From the NCBI RefSeq assembly GCF_031846275.1, contig NZ_JAVRIB010000005.1, positions 1 through 64,000 on the forward strand: a stretch of DNA of 64,000 nt, read 5' to 3'. Shown here one piece after another: positions 24,429 to 33,108 of this stretch (the stretch's first letter is position 1; every line of letters starts with the position of its first letter). The position numbers and the translations under genes are program-made. The notes beneath the pieces are model-generated. The model was not told where the DNA came from, ran no database searches, and saw nothing but the letters and a program-made list of their open reading frames with translations. The stretch is from Spectribacter hydrogenoxidans. GTDB lineage: Bacteria; Pseudomonadota; Gammaproteobacteria; Nevskiales; Salinisphaeraceae.

Positions 24429-25184
24429 ATGGTCACCATTACTCTGCTCGGCGCCACGTTCGGCTGGATGATTGCCGGATTTCCCGGTCTGATCATCGGC
24501 GCTATCCTCGGCGTCTGGGGCGGCCGGGCCGTCAAGCTCACGCTGGCCAGCGGCCAGATCGGCCGTGTGCGCACCCGTTTCCTGGAAGCCACGTTCGCGG
24601 TGATGGGCGCCGTGTGCAAGGCGGACGGCCAGGTCACCAACGACGAGATCGACATGGCCGAGACCATGTTCGACAAACTGCGTCTGTCGGGCGACGACCG
24701 GGCCGCCGCCAAGGCTGCCTTCAACCGCGGCAAGGAACCGGAATTCGACCTGGATGCCGAGGTCGCGGCCTTCGAGAAGGAGGCCCGGGGCCAGAAGCCG
24801 CTGCTGCAGATGTTCCTGCAGGTGCAGCTGTCGGCAATGGCAGCGGACGGCCACATCGATCCGGCGGAACAGGACATGCTGCGCCGGGTGGCCCGCGGGC
24901 TGGGTCTGTCGGAGGCTGAACTGGCGCGGCTGGAAGCCATGCTCGGCGGGGCGGCCGGCGGGGCCCCGAGCCAGGCGTCACTGGAGCAGGCCTACGAGGT
25001 GCTGGGTGTCGATCCGGAAGCCAGCGATGCCGAGGTCAAGAAGGCCTACCGCCGGCTGATGAGTCAGAACCACCCGGACAAGCTGGCAGCCAAGGGGCTG
25101 CCCGAAAGCATGCGGGAGATGGCGGAACAGAAGACCCGCGAAATCACCAACGCCTACGAGCGCATCAGCGAAGCGCGGGCCTGA
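24429..25184 (+). CDS. djlA: DjlA-like membrane-anchored DnaJ co-chaperone
   Basis: A 251-residue protein in the DjlA order: N-terminal membrane segment (about 9-31) rich in Gly, a TerB-like helical domain (about 45-165) and a C-terminal J domain (about 183-251) with HPD at 215-217. It should recruit DnaK to membrane-linked substrates. The frame is open further upstream, but the TM segment starts at the ATG at 24429. A GC-rich hairpin follows the stop. Confidence 0.9.
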   Translation: MVTITLLGATFGWMIAGFPGLIIGAILGVWGGRAVKLTLASGQIGRVRTRFLEATFAVMGAVCKADGQVTNDEIDMAETMFDKLRLSGDDRAAAKAAFNRGKEPEFDLDAEVAAFEKEARGQKPLLQMFLQVQLSAMAADGHIDPAEQDMLRRVARGLGLSEAELARLEAMLGGAAGGAPSQASLEQAYEVLGVDPEASDAEVKKAYRRLMSQNHPDKLAAKGLPESMREMAEQKTREITNAYERISEARA

Positions 25185-25187
25185 TCA

Positions 25188-25211
25188 CCGGGGCGGGCGA
25201 GCCCGCCCCGG
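25188..25211. terminator. Hairpin between convergent djlA and MAPEG genes
   Basis: CCGGGGCGGGC-ga-GCCCGCCCCGG, an 11-bp perfect stem, sits just past the djlA stop and before the MAPEG stop. It has no T-run on either side, so its strength is uncertain, but the position suits bidirectional termination. Confidence 0.6.
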
Positions 25212-25234
25212 CACCGGTCAGGTCCAGCGATCTG

Positions 25235-25636
25235 CTACAGCAGATCGATCGCCATGTAGAGAATCAGCATCAACTGGATGATGAAGAACGTGGCCCGGAT
25301 CAGCACCAGCAGGAACGAGGTGCCGATCAGGTGCGCCACGCTCTGTCCGATGCGGGCGTAGAGCACATAGGCGCCCAGCACATTGGCCAGCGCCATCTCG
25401 CCCATGGCCGAGGCCACCAGCACCACACCCGCGAACAAAGCGAAGTTTTCCACGCAGTTGAGATGGGCGTCCTTGGCCCGCTGCAGAATCGGCGGATCAT
25501 CCGACGGCCGGCCCCGACTCCAGTGATCGGCGCTCTTCTGGCCGGTCAGCACCAGCGGAATGCGGTAGCCGGCATAGACCAGCGTCAGCGCCACCATCCA
25601 GATCAGGTACAGAAGTACCGCAGTAAATGCTGTCAT
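25235..25636 (-). CDS. MAPEG-family membrane protein
   Basis: A 133-residue protein with four predicted membrane helices and the MAPEG signature region, RAKDAHLNCVENFALFAGVVL followed by ARIGQSVAHLIGT. Family members are glutathione-dependent transferases or peroxidases acting on hydrophobic electrophiles and lipid peroxides. That role would fit beside oxidative lipid metabolism. It seems to be monocistronic. Confidence 0.85.
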   Translation of the reverse strand: MTAFTAVLLYLIWMVALTLVYAGYRIPLVLTGQKSADHWSRGRPSDDPPILQRAKDAHLNCVENFALFAGVVLVASAMGEMALANVLGAYVLYARIGQSVAHLIGTSFLLVLIRATFFIIQLMLILYMAIDLL

Positions 25637-25750
25637 CGTCTCCCCCTCGTTTGTTTATTGTTTGTCGCCGCGGCACCGCGCCGCGGTCATGGCATCATAC
25701 CCGCCCGGGTAGGCGGCGCAATGCCGCCGCCGTCCCGGGGAAGACCACGG

Positions 25751-27040
25751 TCAGGCGCTTTGCCAGGGCGACTCCCAGCGTTCGACCACGGCCTGTTCCA
25801 GGGGCGGGAACTGCTGGATCGAATCCAGCATGGTTGCATCGATGGCCGGCGATTCACCGTCGCCGATGCGGAAGATGTTCATGTAGAACCAGCCGAGATG
25901 CCCGAACGTGTTGGCCGTAAGGCGCGTCGCCTCGTCCAGCTCCGGTAATGCATCCGGGCCCACCGGCTGCAGCCGGTCCTCGAAGCGGGGCAGCGAATCC
26001 GCGCTTCCGTCGAGCAATCGCGCGGTGCAGGCGGGGTCGCCCACCAGCGGCCGGCCGATGCCGATCATATCCAGCTCGCCGGCTGCCAGCGCCACATTCA
26101 TCGCCTTCGCGGTGCGAAAACCGCCGGTCACCATCAGCGGCTTCTGCCAGACCTCGCGGGCCTCGCGTGCAAAGTCGAGAAAGTAGGCCTCCCGCTGGCG
26201 CGTGCTTTCGCGTACCGGTCGGCCATTGGCGTCGTTGTCGCCGAACAACAGCACCGGATCCTCGTAGTTACCGCCCGACAGCTCCACCAAGTCCACGCCC
26301 AAATCGTCGAGCATCCGCAGTACCTCGCGCGAATCCTCGGGGCTGAAGCCGCCTTTCTGGAAATCGGCGGAGTTGAGCTTGACCGCGATCGGGAACGCCG
26401 GCCCGACAGCCTTGCGTACCCGGGTGACGATTTCGGTGAGCAGGCGGGCGCGGTTTTCTAGCGAGCCACCCCAGCGATCGTTGCGCTGGTTGGTCAGCGG
26501 CGAGAGGAACTCGCTGAGCAGATAGCCGTGCGCCGCATGCACCTGAATGCCGCCGAAGCCACAGGCCCTGGCGGTTTCCGCGGCATGAACGAACCGCTCG
26601 ATCACATCGGCGATATCGTCCTCGGTGGCAGCCCGCGGCGTGTTGAATTCCGCCCCCGGCATGTGCACCGCGCTGGCGGACGGCGCGAGTGGCTCGGCAC
26701 AGATGTCTGCCGGCGACTGGCGCCCGGCGTGGCTTATCTGGGCCCAGAACTGCGTGCCATTCTGGCTGCCGGCAGCGGCCATGGCCTTGAGTTCATCGAG
26801 GCCACCGTTGCCGTCCACCGCCACGTTGCCGACCCGCTCCAGATAGCGTCGGTCAACGTGGATGTTGCCGGACAGGGACAGGCCAACGTGGCTGGCCGCC
26901 CAGTAGTTGTAGAGATTGAGATGCCGGTCGGTGGCACGGTTCTGCGGATCGGCCAGGCCCTCGGTCATGGCGGCCTTGGCCAGACGGTTGGGCAACTCTA
27001 TCCCGCAGGGCAGCGTGATCGGATCGGTAATTCGGGTCAT
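25751..27040 (-). CDS. NADH:flavin oxidoreductase, Old Yellow Enzyme family
   Basis: A 429-residue FMN enzyme with a TIM-barrel fold. ISHAGRQ, the substrate-side HAAHGYLLSEFLSP and the phosphate-binding GIGRPLVGDP are family hallmarks. It should reduce alpha,beta-unsaturated carbonyls or enoyl thioesters using NAD(P)H. The length exceeds the small OYEs but is well short of the multidomain 2,4-dienoyl-CoA reductase FadH. It precedes the HSL-type esterase gene's neighbour region and has no tight operon partner (86 bases separate it from the esterase stop). Confidence 0.87.
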   Translation of the reverse strand: MTRITDPITLPCGIELPNRLAKAAMTEGLADPQNRATDRHLNLYNYWAASHVGLSLSGNIHVDRRYLERVGNVAVDGNGGLDELKAMAAAGSQNGTQFWAQISHAGRQSPADICAEPLAPSASAVHMPGAEFNTPRAATEDDIADVIERFVHAAETARACGFGGIQVHAAHGYLLSEFLSPLTNQRNDRWGGSLENRARLLTEIVTRVRKAVGPAFPIAVKLNSADFQKGGFSPEDSREVLRMLDDLGVDLVELSGGNYEDPVLLFGDNDANGRPVRESTRQREAYFLDFAREAREVWQKPLMVTGGFRTAKAMNVALAAGELDMIGIGRPLVGDPACTARLLDGSADSLPRFEDRLQPVGPDALPELDEATRLTANTFGHLGWFYMNIFRIGDGESPAIDATMLDSIQQFPPLEQAVVERWESPWQSA

Positions 27041-27126
27041 CGGCGCTGGACTCCTTCGCTTGGCGGGACCGAAAGCGCCGCCGACGTCGATGACGCCGGC
27101 GGCGAGAATCGCGGGGCGAGTGCTTG

Positions 27127-28059
27127 TCAGGCCGCGAGTGCCCGGCGCACGGCGCCAGCCGCCTGGTCCACCGCCTGGCGCGAGGCTTCCAGCGCACCGC
27201 CCATCATGAAGAATCCATGGGCCACGGACGGATAGTCGGCCACCACCACGTGCACACCCGCCTCGTTCATCTTCTCGGCGTAGGCAATGCCCTCATCGTG
27301 CAGCGGGTCGAACCCGGCCACCAGCACCAGCGCCGGCGGCAGATCCGCCAGCCTGCCGTGGTTGAGCGGGTCGACACGGAAATCCAGCGGCTCGCTGGCG
27401 CCGTCCAGATAATGCTTGCGGAAGTAGTCCATCGCTCGATTGGTCAGCAGGTGGCCCTCGCCATACTTGTCGTAGGACGGAAAGCCGCCGGTCTTGGTCT
27501 GGGTGACCGGATATACCAGAGCCTGGTAGCTGATCTTCGGCCCGTTGTTGTCGCGGGCGAGCATCGCACATACGGTGGCCAGGGTACCGCCCGCACTGTC
27601 GCCCGACACGGCGATACGGCTGGCGTCGGCGCCGATCTCGCCGGCGTTGGCGGCTGCCCATTCCAGCGCGGCATAGCAGTCCTCCACCGCGGCGGGATAC
27701 GGGTGCTCCGGCGCCAGACGGTAGTCCACCGCGATGGTCACGCAGCCGGCCTTTTCCGCCAGATTGCTGGCCACCCCGTTGTAGTCATCCAGGCCGCCGA
27801 TCACCCAGCCGCCGCCGTGGAAGTACATCAGGATGGGATGGGGCCCGCTGCCCTTCGGCTTGTAGATGCGGATGGCCAGGTCGCCGCCCGGGCCCGGGAT
27901 GGTGCGATTGTCCACATCCACGTCGCCCTGCGGCAGATCGACGCTGGTAACGAACTCCTTGAAGAAGGCCCGGCATTCGGGCGGTTCGAGATCGGAAAAA
28001 TCGGGGGCGCCCTGTTCGGCCGCCATCTGCATCACGGCTTCGAGCTGTTTGTCGAGCAT
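27127..28059 (-). CDS. HSL-type (family IV) alpha/beta hydrolase, carboxylesterase
   Basis: A 310-residue esterase of the hormone-sensitive-lipase family. HGGGW (81-85) forms the oxyanion hole and GDSAGG (153-158) holds the nucleophile Ser155. The acid Asp is likely in VAGFDPLHDEG and the His in SVAHGF. It should hydrolyse short- to medium-chain esters in the cytoplasm. The ATG at 28057-28059 follows a GAGGAGAC ribosome site. It lies upstream of the OYE on the same strand with an 86-base gap. Confidence 0.88.
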   Translation of the reverse strand: MLDKQLEAVMQMAAEQGAPDFSDLEPPECRAFFKEFVTSVDLPQGDVDVDNRTIPGPGGDLAIRIYKPKGSGPHPILMYFHGGGWVIGGLDDYNGVASNLAEKAGCVTIAVDYRLAPEHPYPAAVEDCYAALEWAAANAGEIGADASRIAVSGDSAGGTLATVCAMLARDNNGPKISYQALVYPVTQTKTGGFPSYDKYGEGHLLTNRAMDYFRKHYLDGASEPLDFRVDPLNHGRLADLPPALVLVAGFDPLHDEGIAYAEKMNEAGVHVVVADYPSVAHGFFMMGGALEASRQAVDQAAGAVRRALAA

Positions 28060-28264
28060 CGCGTGGTCTCCTCCTCGGTTGTTGCCACAATGCCGGTCGG
28101 GCGGCATCGCGTTTATCGGATTTTCAGGCTGACACCGTTTATCCACGGTCGCCAGCATCACCGCCTAGCATGGCGGCTGGCCGGCGGCAAAACCCCACCC
28201 GTCCGGGCAGGTGGGCGCGGCTTTGGGCACAATAACGCCACAATCACGACAAACGGGAATCGCC

Positions 28265-28708
28265 ATGCCGCGTCAACGCGTTGTGTTCAAGAAACAGTAC
28301 CCTCAGCCGCCGGATCAGGTCTTTCCGCTGTTCGCCGACCACCATCGCTTCGGCAAGCTGCTGGGCGCACCGATCAAGCGGGTCAAGGACGCCCCTGCCG
28401 GCACCGACCCCAACGGCGTGGGATCGGTGCGCCGCATCGCGGGCGGCCCGTTCGCATTCGAGGAGACGGTGCTGACCTCCGAGCCGCTGGAACTGATCGA
28501 GTACACCGTCAGCCGCGGCGGCCCGATCAAGAATCACCTCGGGCGCATCGAGTTCCGCCCCACCAAGAACGGCGGCACGGCGCTGCATTACACCATCGAG
28601 TTCGATGGCCGCATCCCCGGTTCCGGCAAGGTGATTGCCGGCGTGCTCAGGACGCTGATCGGCCGCGCGCTCGACCGTGTGCCGAATCAAACAGCCGCCG
28701 CCCGCTGA
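28265..28708 (+). CDS. SRPBCC-superfamily lipid/aromatic-binding protein
   Basis: A 147-residue protein with the START/polyketide-cyclase fold pattern: an N-terminal strand and helix (QYPQPPDQVFPLFADHHRFG), central antiparallel strands (GVGSVRRIAGG, FEETVLTSEPLELIEYTV, GGTALHYTIEFDG) and a long C-terminal helix. Members bind hydrophobic ligands in the helix-grip cavity. The ATG at 28265 is chosen as the first Met of the fold. It is divergent from the esterase. Confidence 0.75.
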   Translation: MPRQRVVFKKQYPQPPDQVFPLFADHHRFGKLLGAPIKRVKDAPAGTDPNGVGSVRRIAGGPFAFEETVLTSEPLELIEYTVSRGGPIKNHLGRIEFRPTKNGGTALHYTIEFDGRIPGSGKVIAGVLRTLIGRALDRVPNQTAAAR

Positions 28709-28844
28709 GACGCCACTGGCCAGTCACGGCCGGGTGGCCCCGGCCCGGGACGGAGGTTGTATAGTGCGGAGCGGGGGTGACGCGTATCCGGCCAACCGAT
28801 AATAAGGCCGGAACTCATTTGCGACACCAGGAGGAGATACGCTG

Positions 28845-30416
28845 ATGCAGACCCCTTTGACCCCGCTGGACTTTGCGCGCCGGGCGCGCCGACTTTATGG
28901 CGACCGTGAAGCGGTGGTGGATGGCGACCGGCGTTTCACCTACCGGGAATTTCTCGACCGCTGCGACCGGGCCTCGGCGATGTTCCAGCGTCTGGGCGTG
29001 TCGTTCGGTGACCGGGTCGCCTACATCGCCCCCAACACCCATGCTCACCTCGAGGGCTACTACGCCGTGCCCCAGCTTGGCGCGGTGCTGGTGCCGATCA
29101 ACTACCGCCTGTCCGCCGCCGAGTTCGCCTACATCATCGATCACAGCGGCGCGACCGTGGTGTGCGTGCATCCCGATTACATCGGCATGATCGACGGCAT
29201 CCGCGACCAGATCCCCGGGGTGGCGCACTTCATCGCCCTGGAAGGCGAAGCCGACGGCTGGCAGCAGTACGAGTCCCTGATTGCCGATGCCCCGGCCGAG
29301 TTCGACGCCCCCGAGATCGACGAGAACGACCTGATCACCATCAACTACACCAGCGGCACCACCTCGCGGCCCAAGGGCGTGATGATCACCCACCGCAACG
29401 CCTGGGTGAACGCGGTGGGTACCCTCGCTCACCACCATCTGGGTACCCGGGACCGCTACCTGTGGACGCTGCCGATGTTCCACGCCAACGGCTGGACCTT
29501 CGTGTGGTTGATTACCGCGTGCGGCGCCACGCACGTGTGCCTGCGCCAGGTGGCCCCGCCGGAAATCTTCCATCTGATGGAGGCAGAGCGCATCAGCATG
29601 TTCTGCGCCGCTCCCACGGTGCTGATCAGCATCGCCAACGCGCCGAAGGAACTGCGCGACAACGCCCCGAAGGGTATCCGCCTGTTCACCGCCGGGGCCC
29701 CGCCGGCCGCGGCCACCATCGAACGGGTGGAAAACGAACTGGGCTGGGAACTCACCCAGGTCTACGGCCTGACCGAAACCGCGCCGTTCATCACCATCTG
29801 CGAACCCCGGCCCGAGCACGACAATCTGTCGGCCAGTGAACGCGCCACCCTCAAGGCCCGCCAGGGGGTGGAACTGATGACCTCCGGCGATCTGCGGGTG
29901 GTGGACGACGATGGCGTCGAGGTCCCCTGGGACGGCGAGACCCTGGGCCAGATCACGGTGCGCGGCAACGTGGTGATGAAGGGCTACTACAACGACCCGG
30001 AGGCCACCGACGAGGCCATCCGCAACGGCTACTTCCACTCCGGCGACGCTGCTGTGGTGCACCCCGACGGCTACGTCGAGATCCGCGACCGGCTCAAGGA
30101 TGTGATCATCAGCGGCGGCGAGAACATCTCCTCGGTGGAGGTCGAGGGCGTGCTGTTGCGCCATCCCGCGGTGCAGGAAGCCGCGGTGGTGGGCATGCCC
30201 CACGAGAAATGGGGTGAATCACCCCACGCCTTCATCATCCGCCAGCCGGATGCCGAGATCACCGAGGATGACCTGCGGCAGTTCGTGCGCGACAACCTCG
30301 CCCACTTCAAGACCCCGCAGTGGTTCTCGTTCGTGGATGAACTTCCCAAGACCGCCACCGGCAAGATCCAGAAATTCGTGCTCCGCAAGGGGCAGGCGGG
30401 CATCAACCAGCAATAG
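28845..30416 (+). CDS. Acyl-CoA ligase (AMP-dependent, FadD-like)
   Basis: A 523-residue adenylate-forming enzyme that activates fatty or related acids to CoA thioesters with ATP. The P-loop YTSGTTSRPKGV spans 168-179, YGLTETAP is the adenine-binding motif, and GDAAVVHPDGYVEIRDR supplies the hinge. PKTATGKIQK near the end carries the catalytic Lys. The chain-length preference cannot be read; relatives include medium-chain and cinnamate-type ligases. AGGAGGAG is an excellent ribosome site. It is followed by the beta-lactamase-fold esterase after 57 bases. Confidence 0.88.
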   Translation: MQTPLTPLDFARRARRLYGDREAVVDGDRRFTYREFLDRCDRASAMFQRLGVSFGDRVAYIAPNTHAHLEGYYAVPQLGAVLVPINYRLSAAEFAYIIDHSGATVVCVHPDYIGMIDGIRDQIPGVAHFIALEGEADGWQQYESLIADAPAEFDAPEIDENDLITINYTSGTTSRPKGVMITHRNAWVNAVGTLAHHHLGTRDRYLWTLPMFHANGWTFVWLITACGATHVCLRQVAPPEIFHLMEAERISMFCAAPTVLISIANAPKELRDNAPKGIRLFTAGAPPAAATIERVENELGWELTQVYGLTETAPFITICEPRPEHDNLSASERATLKARQGVELMTSGDLRVVDDDGVEVPWDGETLGQITVRGNVVMKGYYNDPEATDEAIRNGYFHSGDAAVVHPDGYVEIRDRLKDVIISGGENISSVEVEGVLLRHPAVQEAAVVGMPHEKWGESPHAFIIRQPDAEITEDDLRQFVRDNLAHFKTPQWFSFVDELPKTATGKIQKFVLRKGQAGINQQ

Positions 30417-30473
30417 GGATTAAACCGCAATAACAGGCCACACCAAGAGCCAGACGCGAGGAGGAGAAACCTG

Positions 30474-31634
30474 ATGGACAACAACAGACTCGACGCCCTG
30501 CTGGGCGGGGCCGCCGAGGCCGGCAAGGTGCCGGGCGTGGTGGCCATGGCCGCCGATGCCGACGGCGTGACCTACACCGGCGCCTTTGGCGAGCGGGAGC
30601 TGGGGGGCGGCGACGCGATGACCGAGGATACGGTCTTCCTGCTGGCGTCCATGACCAAGGCGGTGGGCGCCACCGCCGCCATGCAGCTGGTGGAACAGGG
30701 CGAACTCACCCTGGACGGCGCAGCCAGCGAACTGCTGCCCGAGCTGGCCGAAATCCGCGTGCTGGACGGCTTCGAGGGCGACCAGCCCCGGCTGCGCCGC
30801 CCCCGCAGCACGGTGACCCTGCGCAACCTGCTGACCCACACCTCGGGCTTCGGCTACGAGATCTGGAATGCGGACCTCGCGCGCTATCAGGAACAGAAAG
30901 GCATCCCCAGCATTCTCAGCGGCCAGCGCGCCGCGCTGCGGGTACCGCTAATGTCGGACCCCGGCACCCGGTGGGAATACGGTACCGGCATCGACTGGGT
31001 GGGCCGACTGGTGGAAGCCGCCTCCGGCCAGCGGCTGGGCGACTACTTCCGCGAGCACATCTTCGAACCGCTGGGAATGACCGACACCGCCTTCACCATG
31101 TCGGACGACGCCCGCGCCCGGCTGGCCACCATTCACGCCCGCACCCCGGACGGCCGACTCGCGCCCCACCCGCTGGTGCTGGAACAGGACCCGGAACAGC
31201 AGATGGCCGGCCACGGGCTCTACGGCACCGCCGGGGACTATCTGCGTTTCACCCGCGCCATCCTCAACAACGGCGAACTCGACGGCCAGCGCATCCTGCA
31301 GGCCAAGACGGTGGACCTGATGCGCCAGAATCACATCGGTGATCTCGAAGTCCCGGCGATCGAAAGCATCGACCCCACCCTGTCCAACAACGTCGAGCTG
31401 TATCCCGGCATGTCCAAGAAATGGGGTCTGAGTTTCCTGATCAACACCGAGGAAACCCCCGAGGGCCGTGCCGCGGGCAGCGTGGCCTGGGCGGGTCTGG
31501 CCAACAGCTACTACTGGATCGACCACGACAAGGGCGTCACCGGCGTCTACTTCACGCAGATACTGCCGTTCTTCGATCCGGAGTCCGCCCCGCTGTTCCA
31601 GGCTTTCGAACAGGCCGTCTATAACGGGCAATAA
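30474..31634 (+). CDS. Beta-lactamase-fold serine hydrolase (EstB/class C type)
   Basis: A 386-residue hydrolase without signal peptide. SxxK is SMTK (Ser59, Lys62), and a YGTG (Tyr169) replaces the YxN element. The cytoplasmic location and context of CoA ligase and lipid genes favour an esterase over a beta-lactamase. GAGGAGAAACC precedes the ATG. The small protein copy B starts four bases after its stop, so ligase, esterase, small protein and solenoid look like one operon. Confidence 0.85.
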   Translation: MDNNRLDALLGGAAEAGKVPGVVAMAADADGVTYTGAFGERELGGGDAMTEDTVFLLASMTKAVGATAAMQLVEQGELTLDGAASELLPELAEIRVLDGFEGDQPRLRRPRSTVTLRNLLTHTSGFGYEIWNADLARYQEQKGIPSILSGQRAALRVPLMSDPGTRWEYGTGIDWVGRLVEAASGQRLGDYFREHIFEPLGMTDTAFTMSDDARARLATIHARTPDGRLAPHPLVLEQDPEQQMAGHGLYGTAGDYLRFTRAILNNGELDGQRILQAKTVDLMRQNHIGDLEVPAIESIDPTLSNNVELYPGMSKKWGLSFLINTEETPEGRAAGSVAWAGLANSYYWIDHDKGVTGVYFTQILPFFDPESAPLFQAFEQAVYNGQ

Positions 31635-31638
31635 CACC

Positions 31639-31869
31639 ATGGGCGAAAAGCTGGACCAGTTGCGGGCGGAAATTCCGATGAACGTCGACGTCCAGCGCTT
31701 CTTCGACGAACTGGACGAGGGCGACCGCGAACAGCTCGCCGACTTGATCGGCGATGCCGTGGCGCGTCAGGAAACCCGCATCGACGAGGCCGGCGAACAG
31801 GCGCTGCGGCTGGTTCCGCGGGCCTTTCGCGGGCCGGTGAAGAAACTGCTGTTCGGGGACCACGACTGA
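31639..31869 (+). CDS. Small helical protein, partner of the solenoid protein (copy B)
   Basis: A 76-residue paralogue of the protein at 17280: FFDELDEGDREQLADLI aligns with FLAQLAEADRQRLSDQV, and VPRAFRGPVKKLLFG aligns with VPGPLRRTARKLLLG. No family is recognised. Its stop overlaps the start of the solenoid gene (TGATG at 31867-31871), which is strong translational coupling. The Lys/Arg-rich end may contact a membrane surface or nucleic acid, but that is a guess. Confidence 0.72.
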   Translation: MGEKLDQLRAEIPMNVDVQRFFDELDEGDREQLADLIGDAVARQETRIDEAGEQALRLVPRAFRGPVKKLLFGDHD

Positions 31870-33023
31870 TGCCGCGTCTGGCCGTACGCGCCGAACTGCA
31901 GAAACTGGCGCGGCTGCTCGATACCGGGCCCGAGGCGCTGGACTTCCTCGCCGACAGGCCGGCCGCCGAACTGCGGCAACTGCGCGAAGGCGTAGCCGAG
32001 GCCATGTTCAAGCGCCACAGCAGCAGCTTCCGGCTGCTGGCAAGCCTGAGCGGTCTGCTGCCAGCCGCCATCACCGCGCGCATCGCCCACCTGGCACTGG
32101 GGGCCTTCCTGGCAGGTCGGGTCACCGGAGAGATGACCCCGAAACGGGCGGTGGCCATTGCCCACAAGCTGCCCACCGATTTTCTCGCCGAAACCTCACT
32201 CTACATCGAGCCATCGCGGGCGCAACCGGTGCTGGCGGCCATGCCCGTCGATATGATCGAGAAAGTGGCGGTCATTCTGGTGGAACAGCGCGAATTCATC
32301 ACCATGGGCCGCTTCGTCGGGGCAGTATCGGAGGCCGCCCTGTTCCGGGTGATCGACCGGCTGGACGACGAGGCGCTGCTGCACATCGGTTTCTACGTCG
32401 AGGACGCCGGCCGGCTGGACCGGATTCTGGAATACCTGGATGACGACAGGCTGCGCGGGGTGATCAAAACCGCCACCAGCCAGTCACTATGGCCGGAGGC
32501 CCTGTCGCTGGTGCAGCTGGTGGGCGATGCCCAGAAGGGCCGGCTGGGGGACCTGGTGGCCCGCGAGGACGAAACCGTGCTTGATTCGCTGGTCCACGTG
32601 GCGCAGGAACAGTCGCTGTGGCCGGAGGTGCTGGTAGCGGTCGGCAGCATGCAGCCGGGAAACCGCCAACGAGTGGTGAACCTGCCCTCGGTCACCGATC
32701 CGGCCGTGCTGAATGCACTGATAGATGCCGCCTACCGTCAGAGCCTGTGGCAGGTGGTGGTGCCCTTGCTGGCCATGATGAACGACGACGCCCGCGCCGC
32801 CGCCGTCGAGGCCGGCCTGGCCCAGACCCCGGCAGTATGGCGGACCTGGCTGGATGCGGCGGCCGAACCCGATCTGCTGCCCGATGCGGTGTCGATATTC
32901 ACCCGCCTGCCCGAACGGCTGCGGGCCGAGGTTGCCCGACATGTGGAACAGCGGGTCAACGAGCCCGGTGCCGGGCGCCTGGCGGAGCTGGCGGCATCCC
33001 TGAACGTCGGCGGCTCGCGCTGA
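31869..33023 (+). CDS. Alpha-solenoid repeat protein of unknown family (copy B)
   Basis: A 384-residue soluble, helical protein. Residues 1-205 align throughout with copy A (FKRHSSSFRLLASLSGLLPAA against FNRYRARFEGMAKLSSLLPLA; ITMGRFVGAVSEAAL against ITMGRFLDSLSEAAL). The extra C-terminal half repeats units such as 'ATSQSLWPEALSLV', 'AQEQSLWPEVLVAV' and 'AYRQSLWQVVVPLL', a period of roughly 40-55 residues. That half matches the third copy at 63224. No catalytic motif is evident. It is coupled to the small protein and follows lipid-activation genes. Confidence 0.72.
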   Translation: MPRLAVRAELQKLARLLDTGPEALDFLADRPAAELRQLREGVAEAMFKRHSSSFRLLASLSGLLPAAITARIAHLALGAFLAGRVTGEMTPKRAVAIAHKLPTDFLAETSLYIEPSRAQPVLAAMPVDMIEKVAVILVEQREFITMGRFVGAVSEAALFRVIDRLDDEALLHIGFYVEDAGRLDRILEYLDDDRLRGVIKTATSQSLWPEALSLVQLVGDAQKGRLGDLVAREDETVLDSLVHVAQEQSLWPEVLVAVGSMQPGNRQRVVNLPSVTDPAVLNALIDAAYRQSLWQVVVPLLAMMNDDARAAAVEAGLAQTPAVWRTWLDAAAEPDLLPDAVSIFTRLPERLRAEVARHVEQRVNEPGAGRLAELAASLNVGGSR

Positions 33024-33050
33024 CAACCGGCATACCGCGGGCCATTTCCC

Positions 33051-33079
33051 TTGAGTCTGCCGGGATCGCGAAAATATTT
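33051..33079 (+). promoter_or_regulatory. Predicted promoter of the CmcJ-like gene
   Basis: TTGAGT (33051-33056) and ATATTT (33074-33079) with a 17-base spacer lie about 30 bases before the gene start. This suggests that the gene is transcribed separately from the solenoid operon. Confidence 0.4.
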
Positions 33080-33108
33080 GCCATTCGAGATCAAATGGAT
33101 AACGAGTC

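Noticed and set aside
30474..31634. Antibiotic-resistance beta-lactamase
   Set aside because: SxxK is present, but there is no signal peptide and the context is lipid esterase-like. The same applies to 55449-56711.
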